From contig NZ_JAEUAN010000022.1 in the NCBI RefSeq assembly GCF_019511445.1, positions 49,009-113,008 of the forward strand: a stretch of 64,000 bases of DNA, read 5' to 3'. Numbering within the stretch: position 1 is the first letter of the stretch; each line of letters opens with the position of its first letter. The notes beneath the pieces are model-generated. The model was not told where the DNA came from and did not search any database. It saw only the letters and a program-made list of their open reading frames with translations. The position numbers and the translations under genes are program-made. The stretch is from Aliirhizobium wenxiniae (GTDB lineage Bacteria > Pseudomonadota > Alphaproteobacteria > Rhizobiales > Rhizobiaceae). Of the stretch, positions 43,244 through 51,425 are shown one piece after another.

Positions 43244-45376
43244 TTATGCTGCGGTTGCCGATGCCGAGCCGAGCTTCACTGACGGCTCACGTCCCCAGAC
43301 GCGAAGTTTGCCAAGCTCTTCGACAAAACTTGTCAAAGTCGTGCCGTCGGAGATTTCCAGAAGACCTTCGTCAATGTCCTTTGCGATACCGGCTTTCTCA
43401 AGCAATGGCAGGGCGACATCGCTGTAGCCGATGAACTTGCAATGCTGGAACGCGTCCGCGACGAAATCCCGTGCTGTCGCCTCTTTGAGCAGATCTTCGA
43501 CACCTGCCTCAGACGGGAGGAGTGCAACAGCATCGAAAAGCACCGAGGGGCCACCATCGATCATATGGTGCGCCTCGATGAAGCTTCCGTCGGAAGCTCT
43601 CACGCCGCCAACCTTTGGTGCGATAAGCTCGACGAGGCCCTTTTCCTTCAAGATGGCGCTCGTCAGAGCCTTCAACAGTTTCGCATCGACACCATCGGTC
43701 ACGAGGATGCCGAGTTTGCGGCCCTCAAAGCGCTTCGGTCCGCGCTCGACGATACTGAGCGCCGGGGACGGCTCGAGATCCTGTCGTGTTGGTACTGCTG
43801 CCGTTGCTGGCTTCGGCATGGCGGCCATTCCCAACCGATGAGCGACCTCGGATGCGAGCGTTTCATCGATGTTGATCAGATGGGAAACCATGCGCTCGCG
43901 GATCGCGACTGTCTCGACCTTGCTGAGCTCAAAGGTGAGCGCCATGATGATATGACGTTGTTCTGGAGGTGTCTGGCTGATGAAGAACTGTCGCGCTTGG
44001 CTGTAGTGATCCGCAAAACTTTCAGGGCGAAGTTGAACCTTGGTGCCGGCTTCTTCCGCCGGAAAATGCCTGTAGCCGCGAGTTTTGCTTTCGCGCGGAC
44101 CTTCACCGAACGAGTTCGGCTCATAGTTCACCCGACCGACCGGATTGCGCATTGCCATATGGCCGTCCTGCTGGAAATGCGCGAAGGGACACTTTGGGGC
44201 ATTAATCGGCAGATGGGTGAAGTTCGGACCACCCAGCCGCTTCAGTTGGGTGTCGAGATAAGAGAAGTTGCGGCCCTGCAGCAAAGGATCGTTACTGAAC
44301 CCAATTCCCGGCGGCACATTCTGGGTCATGAACGCGACCTGCTCCGTCTCAGCAAAGAAATTGTCCGGCATGCGGTCCAGCACCAGCCGTCCGATCGGCT
44401 TCACAGGCAGAACCTCTTCCGGGATGATCTTCGTCGGGTCGAGGATGTCAAAATCAAAGTTGTCTGCAAAATCCTGATCGAAGAGCTGAACACCGAGCTC
44501 CCATTCCGGGAAGTTGCCAGACTGGATGGCCTGCCAAAGATCCCGGCGATGGAAATCTGGATCCGCACCATTGATCTTTACCGCCTCGTTCCAAGCGACA
44601 GACTGCAGTCCAAGCTTCGGCTTCCAATGGAACTTCACGAAAGTGGACTGATCCTTCTCGTTGATGAACCGGAAAGTATGGACGCCAAAACCTTCCATAA
44701 AGCGTAGCGATCTGGGGATGGTGCGGTCCGACATGATCCACATGACCATGTTCATGCTTTCAGGCGTGAGACTTATGAAGTCCCAAAAGTTGTCGTGTGC
44801 CGTCTGGGCTTGCGGGAAGGCACGATCGGGCTCCTGCTTGGCGGCGTGGATGAGATCGGGGAACTTGATCGCATCCTGAATGAAAAAGACGGGAATGTTG
44901 TTACCGACCAGATCCCAATTCCCTTCCTTGGTATACATCTTGACGGCAAAGCCGCGGACGTCGCGCGCAAGGTCTGCCGACCCCTTGTTGCCGGCAACCG
45001 TCGAGAAGCGGACGAAGACCGGTGTCTTTTCGCCAGCACGCTGAAACACGTCTGCCTGGGTATATTTGGCAAGGGATTCATACGTTTCGAAATAGCCGTG
45101 CGCACCATAGCCGCGTGCATGAACGACGCGCTCGGGAATGCGCTCATGGTCGAAATGAAAAATCTTCTCCCTGAAGTGGAAGTCTTCCATCAACGCCGGG
45201 CCACGAGGACCCACACGCAATGTGTTCTGATCGTCGGCAACCGGAGCGCCTTGCGATGTCGTCAGCACGTCGAAGCCATCTTCGGCTGTCTGATGAAGCT
45301 CGCCGCCGTTACCGCGCGAAGGTTTCTGATCGTGGATAGCTACGTGATCGGTTGATGATTGAGTCTTCTTGGCCAT
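43244..45376 (-). CDS. katE: Large-subunit catalase HPII type
   Basis: 710 residues, a clade 2 catalase that converts hydrogen peroxide to water and oxygen. The catalytic His lies in RVVHARGYGAHGYFETYE, the active-site Asn in DLVGNNIPVFFIQD, and the haem-ligand Tyr in GRNFSYLDTQLKRLGG. A C-terminal flavodoxin/DJ-1-like domain (GRKLGILVTDGVDAKLLKAL) starts at about 555 and is typical of HPII. Cytoplasmic. The DUF892 gene lies upstream on the same strand with a terminator between, so katE probably has limited read-through plus its own promoter. TGAGGACGGG precedes the ATG. Confidence 0.95.
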   Translation of the reverse strand: MAKKTQSSTDHVAIHDQKPSRGNGGELHQTAEDGFDVLTTSQGAPVADDQNTLRVGPRGPALMEDFHFREKIFHFDHERIPERVVHARGYGAHGYFETYESLAKYTQADVFQRAGEKTPVFVRFSTVAGNKGSADLARDVRGFAVKMYTKEGNWDLVGNNIPVFFIQDAIKFPDLIHAAKQEPDRAFPQAQTAHDNFWDFISLTPESMNMVMWIMSDRTIPRSLRFMEGFGVHTFRFINEKDQSTFVKFHWKPKLGLQSVAWNEAVKINGADPDFHRRDLWQAIQSGNFPEWELGVQLFDQDFADNFDFDILDPTKIIPEEVLPVKPIGRLVLDRMPDNFFAETEQVAFMTQNVPPGIGFSNDPLLQGRNFSYLDTQLKRLGGPNFTHLPINAPKCPFAHFQQDGHMAMRNPVGRVNYEPNSFGEGPRESKTRGYRHFPAEEAGTKVQLRPESFADHYSQARQFFISQTPPEQRHIIMALTFELSKVETVAIRERMVSHLINIDETLASEVAHRLGMAAMPKPATAAVPTRQDLEPSPALSIVERGPKRFEGRKLGILVTDGVDAKLLKALTSAILKEKGLVELIAPKVGGVRASDGSFIEAHHMIDGGPSVLFDAVALLPSEAGVEDLLKEATARDFVADAFQHCKFIGYSDVALPLLEKAGIAKDIDEGLLEISDGTTLTSFVEELGKLRVWGREPSVKLGSASATAA

Positions 45377-45401
45377 TTGCCCGTCCTCAGGTTTATGAAA
45401 C

Positions 45402-45428
45402 AGAAAAAGGCCGCCTTACGGGCGGCCT
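45402..45428 (-). terminator. Terminator between DUF892 and katE
   Basis: Minus strand: AGGCCGCC, 5-base loop, GGCGGCCT, then TTTTTCTG. It lies only 26 bases before the katE start codon, so it may act as an attenuator for katE. Confidence 0.75.
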
Positions 45429-45445
45429 CTCGTCATTTCAGTTAA

Positions 45446-45946
45446 TCAGGCAGCTTCCTTGCCCTTGTCGTTGGCGGAAGCTTTTGCCAGTGCCGTCAAC
45501 TTTTTGTCGGTCGCCACTTCTTCCGACAAGTTTTGCTCGAGGAGCGGAACCGCATCCTTCAGGCCGAGCTGCTTGGCCCACTCAATGAGGGTGCCGTAAC
45601 GCGCGATCTCATAATGTTCGACAGCCTGCGCAGACGAGATGAGACCAGCATCAAGCGCCGAGGATCCCTTGAATTCCTCGATGATCTCTTCGCCTTCGGC
45701 GATGATGCCCTGGATGGCTTCGCAGGTCTTGCCGCGTGCCGACTTGCCGAGGAGCTCGAACACCTGTTCGAGGCGCTCGATCTGGCCCTGTGTTTCCTCG
45801 CGATGGTGGAGAAAACCTTCCTTGCCTTCCTCGGACTGCGACGCACGCGCCATCTTCGGCAGTGCCTTCAGGATCTGCTTCTCTGCAAAGTAAATATCTT
45901 TCAGCGTATCCAGAAACAGGTCGTCGAGAGTTTTGGCGTTTGCCAT
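45446..45946 (-). CDS. DUF892 ferritin-like stress protein (YciF type)
   Basis: 166 residues. Helical ferritin-like family: AKTLDDLFLDTLKDIYFAEK, ILKALPKMARASQSEE, IAEGEEIIEEFKGSSALDAG and VEHYEIARYGTLIEWAKQLG with the His/Glu metal-site pattern. YciE/YciF relatives are general stress proteins of unknown chemistry. GGAGGACGAT precedes the ATG at 45946, so the longer frame to 46069 is not used. A GGAAC-N17-CATT candidate lies upstream near 46013-46038. Confidence 0.9.
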   Translation of the reverse strand: MANAKTLDDLFLDTLKDIYFAEKQILKALPKMARASQSEEGKEGFLHHREETQGQIERLEQVFELLGKSARGKTCEAIQGIIAEGEEIIEEFKGSSALDAGLISSAQAVEHYEIARYGTLIEWAKQLGLKDAVPLLEQNLSEEVATDKKLTALAKASANDKGKEAA

Positions 45947-46120
45947 ATCGTCCTCCATCGTTTTTAGATGTTGCAAGAGGTGCGGACCGCGCGCCGCACC
46001 GATGACAGCGTGGAATGTTCGGTGCGAGTGAACGGTTCCCGTACGCCAGCGTACCAGGAACGCTGACATGCTTTATCTCGCCATCGAGCTCCAGTCGGCG
46101 CCACCCCCTTGAGTGTGGGC

Positions 46121-46459
46121 CTATCGGGTGATCCCGAACAGGAATCCGACGAAGACCGCAATCCCGACTGACTGCCAGGGATTCTTGCGAATCTGAAAGC
46201 GTACTTCGTCCGATGCGCGATACCGAAAACTACCGACCTCTTCTTGCAGTGCCGACAGTGTCTCCCTAGGCTCAACATAAGGGTCATTACGATGTTCAAG
46301 AACGGAACTCAGCGCCTGATCGACACGTGGCGCATCCGAAGTGTCAGCCGGACCGGAAACTAACGTCGACGAGCTTTCAGCCGGTACAGAAATGCCCGGT
46401 TCCTTGGTTCCCAGGTCCTCACCGCGTGCGGGTGACCTGAAATTTGGGTCGTATGTCAT
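46121..46459 (-). CDS. DUF883/ElaB-like membrane-anchored protein
   Basis: 112 residues. A disordered N-terminal half (AESSSTLVSGPADTSDAPRV) is followed by a helical part (ETLSALQEEVGSFRYRASDE) and a C-terminal membrane anchor QIRKNPWQSVGIAVFVGFLF. The last part matches the ElaB/YqjD family, whose members bind ribosomes in stationary phase in E. coli. GGAAC-N16-GCTT upstream is a poor promoter match. Confidence 0.75.
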   Translation of the reverse strand: MTYDPNFRSPARGEDLGTKEPGISVPAESSSTLVSGPADTSDAPRVDQALSSVLEHRNDPYVEPRETLSALQEEVGSFRYRASDEVRFQIRKNPWQSVGIAVFVGFLFGITR

Positions 46460-46640
46460 AGCGCTCTCAACCTCATTGGGACGCCGCGGCGTTTATCCGC
46501 TGCTTGGGACTGACGATGCTAAGCATTGATGCTGACAAATGTTCCACCTGGTGACGTCGCATTCTGCGATAGTGCGGTACCGGACAACCCTCAATCCATT
46601 TTGCGTTCCGTAGATGCACAGCCAATTGAAAGGACGATCG

Positions 46641-46795
46641 ATAAAATCCCTCGCAATCGCCTTACGCCGGAACCTTGATCACATTCCTCATTGTCGATGC
46701 CATCTGGCTTGGTCAGGGGTGGCCGGTCGCATTGAGCATCGTCGCGATGGCTTGGGAAACAATTCTGATCGCACGAGCAACTGGCTGCAGATATG
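46641..46795 (+). pseudogene. Decayed DUF2177 gene copy
   Basis: The frame GTLITFLIVDAIWLG matches GTLISFLLVDAIWLG of the intact gene at 4714-5115, and QGWPVALSIVAMAWETIL matches its end (KGWPIALTLVDLLWGTVL). Roughly 75 codons between them are deleted. Upstream, KSLAIA is in another phase because of one extra T, and the start codon reads ATA. Three independent lesions. Confidence 0.8.
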
Positions 46796-46852
46796 TCGCG
46801 GTCCGCAAATGGTCACAGGGCTGAGCGAACGTCGACCTGAACCGATTTGCTC

Positions 46853-46879
46853 GGAACAAACGCTTCAGTCCTGTCGTTT
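46853..46879 (+). promoter_or_regulatory. EcfG-type promoter of the PRC-barrel gene
   Basis: GGAAC (46853-46857), 17 bases, CGTTTC. Exact consensus match, 37-40 bases before the start at 46917. Confidence 0.8.
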
Positions 46880-46916
46880 CTTCCACGTACCTGAAACCAA
46901 CGAAGAGGAGGCAAAT

Positions 46917-47312
46917 ATGCTGAATCAGGAAAATCGCGTGACCGGTCAGGATCCTTACGTCAAGGATACACTCTCATTGATCGCAAGCGACAAGGTCGAA
47001 GGCACGAAGGTCTATGGCGCCGACGGAAAGCGTATCGGCTCTATCCAGCGTCTTCTCTTGGAGAAGCAGGGTGGACAAGTGGCCTACGCGGTGCTTAGCT
47101 TCGGTGGCTTCCTGGGGATCGGTGATGATTACTATCCACTGCCTTGGGAAAAGCTGACCTATGACGAAGGTCTCGATGGCTATCGGATTGACCTCACCAA
47201 GGACCAGATCACCGGCGCGCCGCGCTATGCTGATCTGGATGACGACTCCTGGTATCGTGCGAACGATCGACGGATCGACGATTATTATGGCCTTCCGCCG
47301 ACACGGATGTAG
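46917..47312 (+). CDS. PRC-barrel domain protein
   Basis: 131 residues. One PRC-barrel at about 20-95 (SDKVEGTKVYGADGKRIGSI, AYAVLSFGGFLGIGDDYYPL, WEKLTYDEGL) followed by an acidic tail. PRC-barrels act in RNA maturation factors and photosynthetic reaction centres; stand-alone rhizobial members are stress-induced and uncharacterised. GAGGAGG precedes the ATG at 46917. A perfect EcfG-type promoter and a terminator frame it as a single transcript. Confidence 0.92.
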   Translation: MLNQENRVTGQDPYVKDTLSLIASDKVEGTKVYGADGKRIGSIQRLLLEKQGGQVAYAVLSFGGFLGIGDDYYPLPWEKLTYDEGLDGYRIDLTKDQITGAPRYADLDDDSWYRANDRRIDDYYGLPPTRM

Positions 47313-47334
47313 TGGCCGTAAAAGTCAAGGGAAT

Positions 47335-47364
47335 GAGGCCTCGCTTTTGCGGGGCCTCTTTCTT
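47335..47364 (+). terminator. Terminator after the PRC-barrel gene
   Basis: GAGGCCTCGC, TTTT loop, GCGGGGCCTC (one T-G pair), then TTTCTTT. Confidence 0.8.
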
Positions 47365-47440
47365 TGACGCGCTGCGATTGATGCAGCGACCGTCGGGTAG
47401 GTTAAACCCACCTCTCAATGCATCTCATCACGCGACGACC

Positions 47441-47755
47441 CTAACAGGGATGCTTAGCCGCTGGCGTTTTCGATAACTCGTCATGGTGATCGATGGCGTA
47501 CAACATATTCCTTCCACGATTTAAGTTCCGTCGCGGTATGCCCATTCCAAACGTCGGGCGTGCAGGGGCGTTTGTAAGCTCTCACATCATCGCCTTTGCG
47601 CCGTTCTCACAGAATTCGAAGGGGTGATAGTTCGTCGGCTTCGGCCAAGCGCAAGGAACACACATGTAGCCGCCCGGTTTGTTCTGCTGGGCAACCGTCT
47701 CCAGGAAAGCGGCTGACGACTTTCTCTCGCCGTAAATGCGAGCAATCGATTTCAG
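47441..47755 (-). pseudogene. N-terminal remnant of an FdhF/YdeP-like Mo oxidoreductase
   Basis: Minus strand: TVAQQNKPGGYMCVPCAWPK, then TNYHPFEFCENGAKAMM, a TGA where the family has Trp, then ELTN. A shifted frame gives HTATELKSWKEY. These match the N-terminal Cys-containing region of the YdeP/FdhF group of molybdopterin oxidoreductases. The remaining roughly 650 residues are absent. It lies in a 760-base stretch (47313-48076) with no other gene. Confidence 0.75.
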
Positions 47756-47983
47756 CGATCCTCAGCCTCCCGCAGGGCCTTAGCCATCTGGGTTGCTGAT
47801 GTAGTCTGCTACAAAAAGCTCCAGAAGGGGCATGAGATGACTACGGGCCAATCGCGCATTGGACTGGCGAGAACGAATACTTGTCGAGAGGAAAACATCT
47901 CGCACCGACAATGTTCCGCGATGACTCATGCTTGAGTTCAAACTGAGCACCAGGCTCCTTGCTCCGCGAGCGAGAATGAGGCG

Positions 47984-48009
47984 GGAACAATCTGATGACT
48001 GCTCGGGTT
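47984..48009 (+). promoter_or_regulatory. Candidate EcfG-type promoter for DUF982 gene
   Basis: GGAAC, 17 bases, GGTTAT. One mismatch in the -10 box; 68 bases before the start at 48077. Confidence 0.5.
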
Positions 48010-48076
48010 ATGGGTAGACTCGTGTCTGTGATCGACTGATCGCATTCTGTTAAAACGCCTCCGCACTGGAAGAATC

Positions 48077-48316
48077 ATGACTGAACTTTGGGAACACCCC
48101 GTAGAGATCAAAACAGGCGCTGCGGGTGATCTGAAATGCATCAGGAATACCCGAGAGGCCGTCGCGTCCTTGGCTATCGACTTTCCCAAAGGCGGGCCCG
48201 ATGTAGGTACCGCTAAAAAAGTATGCCTCCGGGCAGTCTCAGGTGCAATTCCAGGCGATAGCGCCGCCGCGGCTTTCAGGATTGCCGCGAAAAGTGCTGG
48301 CCTACTGCGAGAGTGA
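48077..48316 (+). CDS. DUF982 domain protein
   Basis: 79 residues: ELWEHPVEIKTGAAGDLKCI, NTREAVASLAIDFPKG, AKKVCLRAVSGAIPGDSAAA and AFRIAAKSAGLL, matching DUF982. Third member in the window. Followed 85 bases later by two further small stress-type genes on the same strand, which may share its promoter. Confidence 0.88.
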   Translation: MTELWEHPVEIKTGAAGDLKCIRNTREAVASLAIDFPKGGPDVGTAKKVCLRAVSGAIPGDSAAAAFRIAAKSAGLLRE

Positions 48317-48401
48317 GCCGCGAAGACATTCAATCTGGAAATTACCGAAACCAATGCTGGTGTCGCTAGTTCACCCTAAATCACCACCAAGGAGCGAGAC
48401 T

Positions 48402-48710
48402 ATGTCTGACAGCAGTACCACCACAGTCCGCGCGATATTTGAAACCCGCGAGGCAGCTAATCTTGCCGTCGAGCATCTGGTCCAGAAACATGGGATCCCT
48501 CGACCGGATATTTTCGTTCAGTCAGCGAATGATGAAAACTCGGCCGGTTCAGTGCCGTCGGGTGGAGACGTTTCATCTTCAGGAGATGTGCGGACGGACG
48601 CACCGATCATGGGCGATATTGAAGTGTCGGTCGATATCGCCGCAGACCGCTTAGCCGCAGTCCAGCGCAGCATGGGTGATCTCGGAGCCATGAGGGTGTC
48701 GGGCCTGTAA
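48402..48710 (+). CDS. Small protein with alternating-access-like N-terminal domain, unknown
   Basis: 102 residues. The N-terminal half (TTVRAIFETREAANLAVEHL, VQKHGIPRPDIFVQ) and the C-terminal half (IEVSVDIAADRLAAVQRSMG) look like a ferredoxin-like beta-alpha-beta pattern interrupted by a Ser/Gly-rich loop, as in small proteins related to general stress protein 17M. The assignment is tentative. AAGGAG nine bases before ATG 48402 fixes the start. Confidence 0.7.
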   Translation: MSDSSTTTVRAIFETREAANLAVEHLVQKHGIPRPDIFVQSANDENSAGSVPSGGDVSSSGDVRTDAPIMGDIEVSVDIAADRLAAVQRSMGDLGAMRVSGL

Positions 48711-48765
48711 TATTGGTCGAAAACTGCCGTGGCTCACCCAAGATAAATGGTCAAAGGAAAGCAAT

Positions 48766-48981
48766 ATGGATGATTGGCGTGGACGAATTTCAGACGACCT
48801 GGAGCAACTGGTCGATCGTGCGGTTACGGCAGGTGCAAAGCAGTCGGACGTTTTTGCCGAAATGACCAAGACGATTGAAGAGCTAAAGGTAGCCAACGCG
48901 AGCGATCCGGATCCGGCTGATGCGCCGTCAGAGATCGTCCTTGATGAGCCTGCCGACGACTGGCCGGCCGCCGACAAGTGA
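48766..48981 (+). CDS. Hypothetical acidic small protein
   Basis: 71 residues. A helical first half (WRGRISDDLEQLVDRAVTAG, DVFAEMTKTIEELKVANA) and a disordered acidic tail rich in Asp and Pro. No family recognised. AAAGGAAAG precedes the ATG. Probably in the same transcript as 48402-48710, 55 bases upstream. Confidence 0.7.
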   Translation: MDDWRGRISDDLEQLVDRAVTAGAKQSDVFAEMTKTIEELKVANASDPDPADAPSEIVLDEPADDWPAADK

Positions 48982-49015
48982 CAAGCGGTATTGGTTTGCG
49001 AGATGCCCGTCTCGC

Positions 49016-49277
49016 TCAAGACGCGGCGAAGTCGGCGGATCCAATTCGTGAAAATCGTGTTTTGACAAGATGGCGACTGAGGTCGGGGTCGCCATCCTTC
49101 CACCAGACAGGGCTACGCTCACCGAGCGCGACCTTCGCTTTGTCTACGCGCCGGCGCGCCTGGGCCAAGTCCTCCGGGTCGCCCTCCGCTGACCTTACAG
49201 CTCGTCTTCCTGACGATAACTCCCTTGCGAATTTGTCTCTGGTTTGAGCCTCAAGCGTTGGGTTGGTTCTGCGCCAT
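49016..49277 (-). pseudogene. Small conserved gene with a frameshift near its start
   Basis: A long natural C-terminal frame is present: EAQTRDKFARELSSGRRAVR, SAEGDPEDLAQARRRVDKAK, VALGERSPVWWKDGDPDLSR, ending IGSADFAAS at TGA 49016-49018. It has no start codon. An ATG at 49277 (MAQNQPNA) reaches a TGA after eight codons, and removing one T at about 49253 would join both into an 86-residue protein. Therefore a single-base insertion probably inactivates it. Confidence 0.65.
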
Positions 49278-49336
49278 AGCCTGCAACGAACAACGAAATA
49301 GCGTCAATCCAGCGTCTCGGGATAAGGCTTTCCCCA

Positions 49337-50086
49337 TTACAAAAATGCCTTCTGGAGCGGCTCGATATGGTCTTGGTGCTCAATCTCTCCTCTTTTCGAC
49401 AGCTCGGTTTGGGCAGTGAAGCGTACGTCGATGTCCCGATCTTGCAGAAATGCGTTCAGCACATCCGTGGTTAGGCGGTCCCATCCTTTTCCGCGATGCA
49501 ATCCCGTGGGCACCCGCGGGAGAAGACCTGGCTCAGCGCTCCATGCCAATAGTTGCTTTAGCGACGCGGCATTGAGCAGATCTCGCAAGTGATGGGCCGT
49601 CACATAGGCATCCGGCATGGCTCGATGCGCCGGAAGCCCAATCTCGTGAACGAGGCCTTCTGGCATCCGCTGGTAACGTAGCATCTGATTGGAGAAACGC
49701 GGTAGTTCCGGCCAAACACGGAGCGCACATTTCCATGTGCATATCCATGGTACGCCGCCTGTAAGCCGCGGGGTACAATATCGCTGTTCGAAGGCCGCGC
49801 GATGCGCAGCCAGAGCACTCATCCCTCCGCCAGGACGTAGAACTGTCGGTGCGATATCTTTCCAGTAGGGTGCATCGGCGACCTGTTCATTGAGGATATG
49901 ATGGATCGCCATCATGTCAGGAGAAATCGGGCGGCCGGGATTGACGAACACTGCACCTCTTTCCTCGTTGACCACCCAATCACCATCGTCGCACAAAACG
50001 ACATCTTGCCAGCCTAGTTCGCAGACATCATTCGCTCCATTGCCGCCGGTCTCTAGATCAATGACGCGTATACGAGCGATCGACAT
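49337..50086 (-). CDS. DEDD-family 3'-5' exonuclease, ExoX-like
   Basis: 249 residues. The ExoI motif RVIDLETGGNGANDVCELG carries the catalytic Asp and Glu; ExoII-like ALAAHRAAFEQRY follows; ExoIII is PAHRAMPDAYVTAHHL with the HxxxxD signature of the DEDDh group. It would degrade DNA or RNA 3' ends. The C-terminal 70 residues (LLPRVPTGLHRGKGWDRLTT) match the short accessory part of ExoX-type proteins. It lies 108 bases downstream of the unrecognised 209-residue gene on the same strand. Confidence 0.88.
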   Translation of the reverse strand: MSIARIRVIDLETGGNGANDVCELGWQDVVLCDDGDWVVNEERGAVFVNPGRPISPDMMAIHHILNEQVADAPYWKDIAPTVLRPGGGMSALAAHRAAFEQRYCTPRLTGGVPWICTWKCALRVWPELPRFSNQMLRYQRMPEGLVHEIGLPAHRAMPDAYVTAHHLRDLLNAASLKQLLAWSAEPGLLPRVPTGLHRGKGWDRLTTDVLNAFLQDRDIDVRFTAQTELSKRGEIEHQDHIEPLQKAFL

Positions 50087-50194
50087 CCTTCTCCGTCCTT
50101 TGCAAATTGACTAGGTCGTAACCGAAACAACTGCGTGGTTGTTCCTACGCTTCATCGCCTTGGTGATCGCCAAGCATTTCTTCAACGATATCGC

Positions 50195-50824
50195 TTATTT
50201 GAGAAGTCCGTCGCGGTCGAAATCTGCCCAGCCTGAAAGATGATCGGTATCCTCGTTCACGAAAGTGACCGCTTTGCTTTTTGCTTTTTCATTTTTCTTT
50301 GACTGCCGCTTGAGTCTTGTTTCGTAAGCAGCTCGTTGGCGCTTCTCGGCCGTCGCTTCGGCATCCTCGACCCGCCACTCATCGACTGCCCCCCGATCAA
50401 GGAGGTCTTCCACCACTTTTGGATTGAACACATGAAACGTGATCTGGCGAGCGCGGCCGGCAAGGCGAACGGTTCTCGTACCGGCACTGACCAAGCGTCC
50501 ATCTGCCAGCCATCGACGCCGCTCGCTGGCTGTGATTGCGAGGATGTCCTGTATCTCGCGCGGAATAATGGGAAGGGCCTCAGCTTCTGCCACAATGCTG
50601 GAAGCAATGGCCGCCGCCCTTGTGAAAGCCGTCTTCTCCGCCGCAGACATCACAAGCCTGATCGCGTTTCCGTCAAGGACAACTGCTTTTCTCGCCGTGG
50701 CAGGAAGCCGAGCCTGGATTTCTTGCAAAATGCCTTTGGCACGTACTGCAGATCCAAGCGTCACCGCCGGAGAAAGCGACCAGGTGGCTAGAAGTTCAAT
50801 GTTAGTGTCTTCACAATCGCTCAT
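50195..50824 (-). CDS. Unrecognised 209-residue protein, intact paralogue
   Basis: Start at ATG 50824 by comparison with its decayed paralogue at 26913-27501. Three parts are visible: a helical N-terminal domain (SAVRAKGILQEIQARLPATA, then KTAFTRAAAIASSIVAEAEA), a middle part with a possible helix-turn-helix (REIQDILAITASERRRWLAD followed by a hairpin RTVRLAGRARQITFHVF), and a basic Lys-rich helix (TRLKRQSKKNEKAKSKAV) before an acidic end. I infer nucleic-acid binding; no family is recognised. The exonuclease gene follows it. Confidence 0.65.
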   Translation of the reverse strand: MSDCEDTNIELLATWSLSPAVTLGSAVRAKGILQEIQARLPATARKAVVLDGNAIRLVMSAAEKTAFTRAAAIASSIVAEAEALPIIPREIQDILAITASERRRWLADGRLVSAGTRTVRLAGRARQITFHVFNPKVVEDLLDRGAVDEWRVEDAEATAEKRQRAAYETRLKRQSKKNEKAKSKAVTFVNEDTDHLSGWADFDRDGLLK

Positions 50825-51425
50825 GGAGCACAAATATGGTGGCTCTGACGTGCCTTCAATGAACAGACTACAACAGAGGTGGGGTCGCTTCGACAAATAC
50901 CCTGTGATTGCCGCAATAAATAGCCAATTTGCAGATATCAGAAAACCAGTCCCGCGACCGGATCCGCCTTCCACTGCCGTGTCAAAAGACGGGTATGATG
51001 TATCGAGCCGCTCTGGGATGCCGCACCGGGATCAGGTCACTCGGAGACGGACTAATCAATTTGCCATTCAGTGTCATCCTCGCCTTGCCAATTGCTATGA
51101 TGCCGTGCACCGCGCGCGAAATTATTGATCCGACCAGCTTGCGATGACCAATGCGTCCATGAAGGGCATGATCGGTGGGTCGGCATATCTGCTGGTAGTA
51201 TTGTCCTGCCTCGTGCATCCACCGGCGAAGCATTCTTGCGCTCTATCAAGTTTGCGGACGACAGTTTCTCTCTGCGCAGGCTGCAAGGCCGAAGCGTATT
51301 CATGCGCTACGCTAATAGGTGCATGCGGTTTTGCAGGGGTAATCTCGCTCGATTAAGGCTCTATCTGACTTCGACGTCGAGGCTGTCTCAACTCATATGA
51401 AGATGCCATTAGCCAGGAGGTTGCG
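50825..51425. other. Intergenic region, nothing recognised
   Basis: 600 bases between the divergent 209-residue gene and the pao operon. Several open frames exist on both strands, but none has natural composition or a ribosome binding site. The pao promoter should lie in the last 200 bases. Confidence 0.4.

Noticed and set aside
43442..44707. Plus-strand open frame of 421 codons opposite katE
   Set aside because: Antisense shadow of a GC-rich catalase gene, rich in Arg, His and Cys and without a ribosome binding site.
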